From: Desulfosporosinus sp. UBA5188
GTDB taxonomy: Bacteria > Bacillota > Desulfitobacteriia > Desulfitobacteriales > Desulfitobacteriaceae
Assembly: GCA_002413075.1 (NCBI GenBank)
Contig: DHWG01000009.1
Span: 6,755 to 38,520 of the forward strand
Direction: 5' to 3'
DNA length: 31,766 nt
The position numbers were made by a program, and so were the translations under genes. A model generated the notes under the pieces. It searched no databases, had not been told where the DNA came from, and saw nothing but the letters and a program-made list of their open reading frames with translations. Shown piece by piece: positions 9,174 through 15,636 of the stretch. Position 1 is the stretch's first letter; every line of letters starts with the position of its first letter.

Positions 9174-9938
9174 TCATCTCCCTTCACCTATAATTTCTTG
9201 ATAAATGGAATCTAATTGTGCACTTAGAGACCCTGCAGGCAATTCTCCATTGCCTGTAGTAATAGACATTTCCATCAGTTCATCGCTATAAGGAATGATA
9301 CCAATGAGCTGTTCTTTAGGAAATCGGTCTCTAAGAAAATTTTCGTCTTTAGAATTGCGGACTTTATTGCCAATGACAACGACACGCGGGATACCTAACT
9401 CAAGAGCAAGCTTTTGTATAACTTTCACGGTTTGCGCACTGACTTTTGTAGGTTCAGTAACGATAACAAGCACATCGACACCCTGGGCGGTACCCCGAGT
9501 GAGTTGTTCAATGCCTGCACCCATATCTAAAATAACAGTATCTTGTTCTCCAAGAATTAGTGAATTCACTAAAGCTTGAAGAAAGCTGTTTTCCTTACAA
9601 TAACAAGAGGTGCCTCCCCCTTTGATGTTTCCCATGCGAAAGAACCGAAGCGTTCCCATAGGAATGGAATAGTCATCCAAGATATCATCCACATTGGGGT
9701 TCAAAGCGTAATAGGTTCCACTCCCCCCCATGCGATCTTCGATCAGTGCTTTCATATCCACAATCGGCTTTAAATCTTCTAGTACATCCTCCGAGATACC
9801 CAACAATGTCCCAAGGCTGGCATCAGGATCTGCGTCAACCGCCAAAACGGTGATAGCTTTTTTTGATAGCCAACGAGCTAAGTTTGCAGCAAATGTAGTT
9901 TTGCCTACGCCGCCCTTGCCAGAAATTGCAATCTTCAA
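9174..9938 (-). CDS. cooC: CO dehydrogenase nickel-insertion ATPase CooC
   Basis: This 254-residue MinD-type ATPase is the nickel-insertion factor for CO dehydrogenase. The sequence opens MKIAISGKGGVGKTTFAANL, so the P-loop starts at residue 7. C112-Y-C114 matches the CXC nickel/zinc site of CooC1 exactly in position. The start codon is a TTG at 9936-9938. No in-frame ATG or GTG lies just upstream, and starting later would destroy the P-loop. The best ribosome binding site is GAAGGG, about 11 bases before the TTG. A four-codon out-of-frame reading (ATG CGG GCT CAT TGA) at 9935-9949 overlaps this start. This is the first gene of the acs operon and is followed by acsA, its likely client. An 11-bp inverted repeat sits just upstream of the ribosome binding site. 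Confidence 0.94.
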   Translation of the reverse strand: MKIAISGKGGVGKTTFAANLARWLSKKAITVLAVDADPDASLGTLLGISEDVLEDLKPIVDMKALIEDRMGGSGTYYALNPNVDDILDDYSIPMGTLRFFRMGNIKGGGTSCYCKENSFLQALVNSLILGEQDTVILDMGAGIEQLTRGTAQGVDVLVIVTEPTKVSAQTVKVIQKLALELGIPRVVVIGNKVRNSKDENFLRDRFPKEQLIGIIPYSDELMEMSITTGNGELPAGSLSAQLDSIYQEIIGEGR

Positions 9939-9959
9939 TGAGCCCGCATCCCTTCTGTG

Positions 9960-9986
9960 TAAATTTATTTGATCTAAATAAATTTA
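9960..9986. repeat. Perfect 11-bp inverted repeat in the cooC leader
   Basis: TAAATTTATTT (9960-9970) and AAATAAATTTA (9976-9986) are exact reverse complements around the spacer GATCT. The repeat ends 3 bases before the likely ribosome binding site of cooC. It could be an operator or an mRNA hairpin that affects translation. It has no GC base pairs and no uridine run directly after it in transcript sense, so it is not a convincing terminator. Confidence 0.75.
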
Positions 9987-10139
9987 ATTTCATTAGATAT
10001 AGAAATTATTCTGTTTTCAGAGTTTAACCCGCAAATTATTAGAATATTGTCTCCATATACACATTCTAAATGAATAAGTTTTACTTGTCTATGTTTTATA
10101 TTCGTTATTTAAAGTATAACTCCTGCTTTTTTATGGTTT

Positions 10140-10168
10140 GTAATATTTTTCACATAGATAATTTTCAA
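10140..10168 (-). promoter_or_regulatory. Candidate promoter of the acs operon
   Basis: On the minus strand TTGAAA (10163-10168) is followed after exactly 17 bases by TATTAC (10140-10145). This gives five of six and four of six matches to the vegetative -35 and -10 boxes. Transcription would start near 10133 and leave a leader of about 195 bases before cooC. The whole 9939-10289 interval is AT-rich and contains no gene I can support. The promoter is inferred from the sequence only. Confidence 0.45.
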
Positions 10169-10174
10169 TATATC

Positions 10175-10186
10175 GCAAATATTTGC
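10175..10186. promoter_or_regulatory. 12-bp palindrome upstream of the candidate acs promoter
   Basis: GCAAATATTTGC is a perfect palindrome centred about 12 bases upstream of the proposed -35 box, near position -48. That is a usual place for an activator site. The same half-site GCAAAT occurs at about 10031 and 10257. No known regulator can be named from this. Confidence 0.4.
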
Positions 10187-10289
10187 ACAATTTGCTAAGG
10201 TTTAAATGGGACTTAGGTATCTAATTAACAACAGTATACCATTAAATATGACTATTGCAAATAGGCGTAGGCATAAATAAAGTTGTTAC

Positions 10290-11147
10290 TCAAAATAAAG
10301 GCCAAGGGTGAAACGCAATTCCAAAAGCTCCAGGTCCGACATGAGTCGCAATAACGGCTCCGGCTTCAAACAAACGAACTTCATGCTCTGGAAAGCGAAC
10401 CTTAAGTTCGTTGAGTAGAGTTTCTCCTTCTTCTGGTATATTGACGTGTATTACACAGATTCTGTAACGTTTTCCCGAAGTTAATGCGCGATTTAATTCA
10501 TCAAGCACACGTTGCCAGGCCCGGGAACGCGAACGCACTTTATCAAAAACATCAATTTGAGCCTGTGGATTAAAATAAAGAATTGGTTTTATTTGCAGTA
10601 AAGTTCCTACTAATGCAGCGGCTCCACCAATTCGTCCGCCTTTTCGTAAGTTTTCAAGAGAATTCACGATGAAATATAGTTCTGTTACTTGTCTTAAGCT
10701 TTTGAGCCCCTCCATAATTTGTAAGGCACTCAAACCTTGGTTAGCCCATTCCCCTGCAGCCCAAGCGAGTACACCGAGGCCTAGTGCGGAAGATCTAGAA
10801 TCAAAGATGTAAATATTAGGGCTGGAAGCTAAGTCTTTTGCCATCTGAGCTGAGTGAAATGTACCGCTTATAGCTGAAGAGATATGAATGCTCACAATAT
10901 CCCGAACGCCTTCCGAGAGCAAGGATTCATAGGTTTCCAGAAATGCCCCAACGGATGGTTGGGAGGTTGTCGATAAACCTGAGATATGACTTAACTTCTC
11001 AAAAAACACAACATTTGAGAGTTCATTTTCAAAAAACGTTTCATCCCCAATATTAACGCTGAGAGGTACGACTCGAATCTGAAATTGTTCAAGGATATCA
11101 TTTGGTAAATACCCTGTAGAATCCAAAACAATTCCAATTTTTTTCAA
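10290..11147 (-). CDS. DegV family fatty-acid-binding protein
   Basis: This 285-residue protein belongs to the DegV family, members of which bind a fatty acid; the FakB proteins of this family present it to the kinase FakA for phospholipid synthesis. The start MKKIGIVLDSTGYLP, the segment VVPLSVNIGDETF, the stretch IHISSAISGTFHSAQMA and IVNSLENLRKGGRIG are all characteristic. The start is a TTG at 11145-11147 with a purine-rich GGGAGAGAAGAG upstream, and no better start is visible. A good vegetative promoter lies at 11202-11230. I see no terminator after the stop. The gene points toward cooC, 351 bases away, so some readthrough into the acs leader is possible. There is no functional link to acs beyond position. 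Confidence 0.9.
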   Translation of the reverse strand: MKKIGIVLDSTGYLPNDILEQFQIRVVPLSVNIGDETFFENELSNVVFFEKLSHISGLSTTSQPSVGAFLETYESLLSEGVRDIVSIHISSAISGTFHSAQMAKDLASSPNIYIFDSRSSALGLGVLAWAAGEWANQGLSALQIMEGLKSLRQVTELYFIVNSLENLRKGGRIGGAAALVGTLLQIKPILYFNPQAQIDVFDKVRSRSRAWQRVLDELNRALTSGKRYRICVIHVNIPEEGETLLNELKVRFPEHEVRLFEAGAVIATHVGPGAFGIAFHPWPLF

Positions 11148-11201
11148 TTCTCTTCTCTCCCTCTTCCTTTGAAACTTATATGATTGGTAAGTATTGGTGT
11201 A

Positions 11202-11230
11202 ATTATATAATAAAATAAAATGTGTAGCAA
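11202..11230 (-). promoter_or_regulatory. Vegetative promoter of degV
   Basis: TTGCTA (11225-11230) and TATAAT (11202-11207) are spaced by 17 bases on the minus strand. The -10 box is perfect and the -35 box matches four of six. The expected transcript start is near 11195, about 48 bases before the TTG start codon. Confidence 0.6.
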
Positions 11231-11285
11231 TCTCAATAATTTTACCTCTGACCTCTGGAATTTTACACTTTATGAAAGATTGGAG

Positions 11286-11314
11286 TTGACAGAATCACAG
11301 TCATTTGTTAGAAT
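11286..11314 (+). promoter_or_regulatory. Promoter of tRNA-Pro
   Basis: TTGACA (11286-11291) and TAGAAT (11309-11314) are 17 bases apart, a near-consensus vegetative promoter. Transcription should begin around 11321, about 12 bases before the tRNA. Confidence 0.8.
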
Positions 11315-11332
11315 AATAATCGTTCTTAAATA

Positions 11333-11409
11333 CGGGGCGTGGCGCAGTTTGGTAGCGTGCTTGGTTCGGGACCAAGAGGCCGAGTGTTCGAATCACTTCG
11401 CCCCGACCA
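11333..11409 (+). tRNA. tRNA-Pro (anticodon CGG)
   Basis: The acceptor stem CGGGGCG (11333-11339) pairs fully with CGCCCCG (11399-11405), followed by an encoded A-CCA. The anticodon arm is CTTGG, loop TTCGGGA, CCAAG, which places CGG at positions 34-36 and reads the proline codon CCG. The T arm contains the usual GTTCGAATC. The gene stands alone, with its own promoter before it and a hairpin after it. Confidence 0.96.
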
Positions 11410-11417
11410 CTGACTTC

Positions 11418-11450
11418 AAAGGGTTTCCTTAAATGGAAACCCTTTATTTG
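11418..11450 (+). terminator. Terminator after tRNA-Pro
   Basis: AAAGGGTTTCC (11418-11428) and GGAAACCCTTT (11435-11445) form an 11-bp stem with a 6-base loop, followed by ATTTG. The uridine run is short. The hairpin may also act on transcripts ending from the small gene at 11464. Confidence 0.75.
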
Positions 11451-11463
11451 TTCGACAGATACT

Positions 11464-11787
11464 CTATTGATAGGCTTTAGCAAGGATTTCAATATCCTGA
11501 TCACTAAGGGATGCCAGTTCTGGAGGTATTACACGAGCAATGATAAAGGTACCTTTAATGTCCGCCCTAGAAACGGGTTTCTCCGTAAGCTTCTTCATAC
11601 CATTGTATATAATGACGCATCCAGAACGGTTAATTTGTATCATTTCTAAAAAGCCGTGCACGGTTAATTCCAAAGCTTTGAGGTTATTTGGTAGTTCACA
11701 AATGTCTGGAGCCTTCCCGTCTTCGACTAACAGAACTCTGACCCATTTAACCAAAGTCCACACCCCACTTTCTCTGTGAAAAGCCAT
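11464..11787 (-). CDS. DUF3846-like small protein of unknown function
   Basis: The conserved part, VRVLLVEDGKAPDICELPNN followed by LKALELTVHGFLEMI and ending near IKGTFIIARV, resembles DUF3846 proteins, which typically read V-L-V-V-E-P-G-K then E-I, then G-G-Y-I-E. No catalytic role is known to me for this family, and it occurs in both chromosomes and phages. The start is uncertain. I list the ATG at 11787 (107 residues), but it lacks a clear ribosome binding site. A TTG at 11754 preceded by AGTGGGGTG would give 96 residues and fits the family N-terminus better. Two palindromes lie just upstream of the gene. It is a single-gene unit between the tRNA and the end of the trp operon. Confidence 0.65.
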   Translation of the reverse strand: MAFHRESGVWTLVKWVRVLLVEDGKAPDICELPNNLKALELTVHGFLEMIQINRSGCVIIYNGMKKLTEKPVSRADIKGTFIIARVIPPELASLSDQDIEILAKAYQ

Positions 11788-11797
11788 TCTAAACAAC

Positions 11798-11824
11798 TAG
11801 CATAATGCTATGGTATAACATACC
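11798..11824. promoter_or_regulatory. Two adjacent palindromes upstream of the DUF3846-like gene
   Basis: TAGCATAATGCTA (11798-11810) has 6-bp arms around one base, and GGTATAACATACC (11812-11824) has 5-bp arms around three. They are separated by a single base and cover the region where a minus-strand promoter for the gene at 11464 would lie. They look like an operator pair, but no regulator gene is adjacent. Confidence 0.4.
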
Positions 11825-11859
11825 GTATTACAAGTTCGTATTTTTGTCTCAGGACAAGG

Positions 11860-11912
11860 ACAAAGCAATGAATCAGAGAGAGCATCAAGCTCTCACTGAT
11901 TCATTGCTTTGT
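11860..11912 (-). terminator. Long hairpin ending the trp operon
   Basis: Bases 11860-11883 and 11889-11912 form a 24-bp stem with a single A-A mismatch and a 5-base loop (ATCAA). It starts 8 bases after the trpA stop codon on the minus strand. The following minus-strand sequence, CCTTGTCC, is only weakly T-rich, while the plus-strand side has TTTTATTCATTATTTT. It may work in both directions. Confidence 0.75.
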
Positions 11913-11920
11913 TTTATTCA

Positions 11921-12742
11921 TTATTTTATACTATTTATTTCAGCCACCCATTCTAGAATTTCAGTTTCACCTTTGCGAAGTTCCAGTTCACTTAATTCTT
12001 TTTTGTCCAATTCAGAAAATTGACGGACAATGGCACTTCCTATAATTACTCCGTCACAGTATTCTGCCAAGCAGTGGACTTGTTTAGCCGTTTGAATTCC
12101 AAAACCGACACAACGAGGAAGCTGTGTATGCTGCTTTAGCCCGTTAATAAATCCCGTTACTTTAGCGGATATCTCTGCCTCACCGCCTGTAATTCCATTT
12201 CGCGAAAGAACATAAATAAATCCCTGAGACCCAATCGATAATTCTAAAAGATCTTCCTCCTGACTTGTCTGAGCGACTATGGGAATAAATGAAAGCTGAG
12301 TACCCACTAAACGTTTGGTCTCTGTACGTAAATTTGTCCCTTCTTTCCAGGGTAGATCCGGGAGTATTAAACCGTCAACCCCCGCCTCCACTGCGTCCTT
12401 GACGAATTTGCCCCAACCGTAGCGGAGTAATGGATTGAGGTAGCTCATTAGAAGTACTGGTGTTTCGTGCAAGACGCGAAATTCTCGGACAATCTCCAAT
12501 GTCTTAACTAGGGTCATCCCCCCCTTAAGCGCGCGTTCTCCTGCCGATTGAATTACGGGACCGTCTGCTATAGGGTCACTAAAAGGTACGCCCAATTCTA
12601 AGACATCAACGCCATAGTCAGCCAAGCCTTTTAACCGACGCAAGGTGGTTTCCGGTGTAGGGTCCCCCGCCATCAGATACGCGATGAGGCGCGTTTTTCC
12701 TTTAGCAGGCTGTGAAAAGATTCTATCGAGCCTTTTACTCAT
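11921..12742 (-). CDS. trpA: Tryptophan synthase alpha subunit TrpA
   Basis: TrpA cleaves indole-3-glycerol phosphate to indole and glyceraldehyde 3-phosphate and passes indole to TrpB through a tunnel. The 273-residue protein has the catalytic residues E49 (DVLELGVPFSDP) and D60 (IADGP), numbered as in the Salmonella enzyme. The glycine-rich phosphate site GFGIQTAKQV is present near residue 210. The ATG at 12742 overlaps the trpB stop by 8 bases (ATGAGTAA), which points to translational coupling of the two subunits. GGGGAG lies upstream inside trpB. It is the last gene of the operon and is followed directly by a long hairpin. Confidence 0.97.
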   Translation of the reverse strand: MSKRLDRIFSQPAKGKTRLIAYLMAGDPTPETTLRRLKGLADYGVDVLELGVPFSDPIADGPVIQSAGERALKGGMTLVKTLEIVREFRVLHETPVLLMSYLNPLLRYGWGKFVKDAVEAGVDGLILPDLPWKEGTNLRTETKRLVGTQLSFIPIVAQTSQEEDLLELSIGSQGFIYVLSRNGITGGEAEISAKVTGFINGLKQHTQLPRCVGFGIQTAKQVHCLAEYCDGVIIGSAIVRQFSELDKKELSELELRKGETEILEWVAEINSIK

Positions 12743-13964
12743 GATACTCTCCCCTTTCCATATACTCTTCTAGAGTTTCAACATCTTTATCACCTCTACC
12801 GGAGAGATTCACGACGATCACATGACTTGGACCGTAATGTGGAGCCAGCTTGACGGCATGGGCTATAGCATGAGCACTTTCCAAAGCTGGCAGGATTCCT
12901 TCAGTTTGACAGAGGATTTGAGTGGCTCTTACCGCTTCAATGTCGGAAACCCGAACATACTCTGCTCGCCCAATTTCCTTCAAATAACTGTGTTCCGCCC
13001 CTACGCCAGGATAATCAAGGCCGGCAGAAACAGAGTGGGTCATCATAATCTGTCCGTCATCATCTTGGAGTAAATAACTATAGGAACCGTGAAGGACCCC
13101 TGGGTCACCTAAAGTCAGTGTCGACGCATGTTCGCCAATTGCATCCCCTTTACCACCGGCTTCTACCCCAATTAGTTTAACCCCTTGATCTTCTATAAAT
13201 GGATAGAAGAAACCTATAGCGTTACTTCCTCCACCAACACAGGCAATGAGGGTATCTGGGAGTCTCCCTAATTCTTTTAAAGCCTGACGACGAGTCTCTT
13301 CGCCAATGATCGTTTGAAAATCGCGAACAATAGTGGGATAAGGGTGGGGCCCAGCTGCCGTTCCGAAACAATAAAACGTATCTTCTACGTGGGCGACCCA
13401 GTCGCGCATGGCTTCATTGATAGCATCCTTAAGGGTTCGGGACCCGATGGTTACAGAACAAACCTCAGCCCCCAGTAGGCGCATACGTAAAACGTTTAGA
13501 TGTTGTCTGCGGATATCTTCTTCACCCATATAGATGACACATTTCAAGCCGAACAAGGCACAAGCCGTGGCCGTGGCCACACCATGTTGACCGGCACCCG
13601 TCTCCGCAATAATCCTTGATTTACCCATCCGTTTGGCAAGTAAAATTTGGCCAAGGGTATTATTAATTTTATGGGCTCCCGTATGATTAAGGTCTTCCCT
13701 CTTTAGATAGATTTCGGCGCCTCCAAGATGCTTACTCAAACGCTCTGCATGATAAAACAAAGAGGGGCGGCCTACATAGTTTTGAAGTAAGTCCTTGAAT
13801 TCTAACTGGAACGCTTCATCTTTCTGAGCGCTTTCATAGGCTTTAGCCAATTCACGTAAGGCTGGGACTAAAATTTCCGGCACATACGCACCGCCAAAAT
13901 CACCGAAGCGTCCTGCTGTCCGACCTTCAATCTTCATCACGGGATCAATGCTTGATGTTGTCAT
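12735..13964 (-). CDS. trpB: Tryptophan synthase beta subunit TrpB
   Basis: TrpB condenses indole with serine using pyridoxal phosphate. The 409-residue protein has the PLP lysine at residue 99 in HTGAHKINNT, the glutamate loop AETGAGQHGVATA, and the phosphate-binding GGGSNAIG. The N-terminal GRFGDFGGAYVPE is typical of the standard TrpB1 type that pairs with TrpA. The ATG at 13964 is preceded by AGAGGAGAG. The gene overlaps trpD by about 32 bases upstream and trpA by 8 bases downstream. Confidence 0.97.
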   Translation of the reverse strand: MTTSSIDPVMKIEGRTAGRFGDFGGAYVPEILVPALRELAKAYESAQKDEAFQLEFKDLLQNYVGRPSLFYHAERLSKHLGGAEIYLKREDLNHTGAHKINNTLGQILLAKRMGKSRIIAETGAGQHGVATATACALFGLKCVIYMGEEDIRRQHLNVLRMRLLGAEVCSVTIGSRTLKDAINEAMRDWVAHVEDTFYCFGTAAGPHPYPTIVRDFQTIIGEETRRQALKELGRLPDTLIACVGGGSNAIGFFYPFIEDQGVKLIGVEAGGKGDAIGEHASTLTLGDPGVLHGSYSYLLQDDDGQIMMTHSVSAGLDYPGVGAEHSYLKEIGRAEYVRVSDIEAVRATQILCQTEGILPALESAHAIAHAVKLAPHYGPSHVIVVNLSGRGDKDVETLEEYMERGEYHE

Positions 13965-14976
13965 AGTGAATCTCTCCTCTTCTTAAGGCCTTAAGTTTTT
14001 CGTAAGCTTGCCCAGATTCTAAACTGTAACGCGCCAAATCGATTCCCTCTTGAATGGTTTTTGCGCGTTTGGCTACATAGATGGCTATCCCAGCATTTAA
14101 GAGAACAATGTCCCGTTTAGGTCCAACTTCTCCTTGTAAAATACCTTGGGTTAAACGGGCATTTTCCTCCGGGCTACCACCTTTGAGCGCGTCCAAGGAA
14201 CAACGCTGGAAGCCGTAATCTTCAGGATAAAGCTCAAAGGGTTTGAGAGTGCCTTGATCTACGAGAATTGCTTGCGTTCGTCCTGTCAACGTCACCTCAT
14301 CCAAGCCATCGTCTCCCACAACGACAAGAGCCCGTTTACAGTCTAGTCGTTTCAGGGCTTCTGCCATTTTGGTCAACAAAACAGGGGAAGAAACCCCCAG
14401 CAGTTGGTAAGGCGCAGAAGCGGGATTTAGTAAAGGCCCCAGTAAATTAAATATCGTTCGAATTCCCAACTCCCTGCGAAAAAGTGCAACTTTACCCATT
14501 GCCGGATGATACAACGGTGCAAAAAGGAAAGCCATCCCGACTTCTTGTAAACATTGCGTGCTTTCTTCCGGAGTTTGATGGATGGGTACGCCTAGTTGCT
14601 CTAAAACATCAGCACTTCCACACTTGCCAGAGGCAAAACGATTCCCGTGTTTAGCGACAGGTACCCCAGCTCCAGCAACGACAAAAGCAGCGGTTGTGGA
14701 AATATTAAAAGTCCCTGTACCATCTCCACCGGTGCCGCACGTGTCAACTGCCCCTTCCGGTGCAGTGATTTGCAGACTAATTGCCCGCAAAGCTTTCGCA
14801 AAGGTGGCAATCTCTTCTGAACTTTCCCCCTTCATCCGTAAACCGAAGAGCAGTCCCCCAACTTGGGCAGGCGTTAATTCGCCTTCTAAGAGATCGTTCA
14901 TAACGTCAGCGACAAGTTCTTCCGGTAAGTCTCTTCCAATAGTTAACTGATCTAAGGCTTCGCGTATTCTACTCAT
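13945..14976 (-). CDS. trpD: Anthranilate phosphoribosyltransferase TrpD
   Basis: TrpD joins anthranilate to phosphoribosyl pyrophosphate, the second step from chorismate. The 343-residue protein carries the diphosphate-binding loop GTGGDGTGTFNIST from residue 81, KHGNRFASGKCGSADVLEQLG, and FNLLGPLLNPA. An earlier GTG is in frame six codons upstream, but the ATG at 14976 has GAGGGGAG about 9 bases before it. TrpD is not fused to TrpG, which is encoded as a separate protein 57 bases upstream. Confidence 0.96.
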   Translation of the reverse strand: MSRIREALDQLTIGRDLPEELVADVMNDLLEGELTPAQVGGLLFGLRMKGESSEEIATFAKALRAISLQITAPEGAVDTCGTGGDGTGTFNISTTAAFVVAGAGVPVAKHGNRFASGKCGSADVLEQLGVPIHQTPEESTQCLQEVGMAFLFAPLYHPAMGKVALFRRELGIRTIFNLLGPLLNPASAPYQLLGVSSPVLLTKMAEALKRLDCKRALVVVGDDGLDEVTLTGRTQAILVDQGTLKPFELYPEDYGFQRCSLDALKGGSPEENARLTQGILQGEVGPKRDIVLLNAGIAIYVAKRAKTIQEGIDLARYSLESGQAYEKLKALRRGEIHYDNIKH

Positions 14977-15033
14977 CACGAAAACTCCCCTCACTACGAT
15001 CTTAGTCTCTTGGCTCTAGCCAAGTTTACTTTA

Positions 15034-15636
15034 TTAGTTTTTAGTTGTGGCCATGTCATAAAACGTCTGTAAAATTCTTGATCCATGGGGCGTCATAATA
15101 CTTTCTGGGTGAAATTGCACTCCATAGAAAGGATATTTACGGTGGCAAAGCCCCATAATCAGTCCGTCTTCAGTGTGAGCAGTTACTTCAAAGTCTGAAT
15201 TATTCTTTTCAGGATCAAGCATTAGAGAATGATAACGGGCCGCAGCGAAACCTTGTTCTACATCTTGGAATAGACCTTGCCCATTGTGAAAAATCCGAGA
15301 TGTTTTACCATGCACAATTTCCGGGGCACGAATCACTTGACCACCGAAGGACATGCCCAAAGCCTGATGACCAAGACAAACGCCTAATACGGGAATTATT
15401 TGGCCTTTTTGTGCGTTATTCAAAACGCTTTGAATAAGGTTTAAGGTAATTCCAGCATCACTTGGGGTGCCTGGACCCGGAGAAAGGATAATACCATCAG
15501 GTTTCTCATCTAATATAGCTTGCACCTCTTGCTCATCATTTCGATAAACATCAACCTCGGCACCCAACTGGCCAAACGCTTGAACGAGATTATAGGTAAA
15601 CGAATCGTAATTATCAATCACTATCAGCACATTCAT
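15034..15636 (-). CDS. trpG: Anthranilate synthase glutamine amidotransferase subunit TrpG (possibly shared with PabB)
   Basis: TrpG supplies ammonia from glutamine to TrpE. The 200-residue class I amidotransferase has the triad C87 (LGVCLGHQALG), H176 and E178 (VQFHPES), and the oxyanion segment LSPGPGTPSDAG. In many Firmicutes such a subunit also serves PabB for folate synthesis. No second copy is visible here, so a shared role is possible but not shown. The ATG at 15636 has AAGG about 6 bases upstream and lies inside the end of trpE, a 23-base overlap that suggests coupled translation of the two subunits. Confidence 0.95.
   Translation of the reverse strand: MNVLIVIDNYDSFTYNLVQAFGQLGAEVDVYRNDEQEVQAILDEKPDGIILSPGPGTPSDAGITLNLIQSVLNNAQKGQIIPVLGVCLGHQALGMSFGGQVIRAPEIVHGKTSRIFHNGQGLFQDVEQGFAAARYHSLMLDPEKNNSDFEVTAHTEDGLIMGLCHRKYPFYGVQFHPESIMTPHGSRILQTFYDMATTKN

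Noticed and set aside
10200..10289. A terminator for degV
   Set aside because: Only weak pairings such as CTATT/AATAG exist and no T run follows, so I do not call one.
11220..11504. Short reading frames on both strands over the tRNA-Pro
   Set aside because: They run through the tRNA and its terminator and have no protein features.
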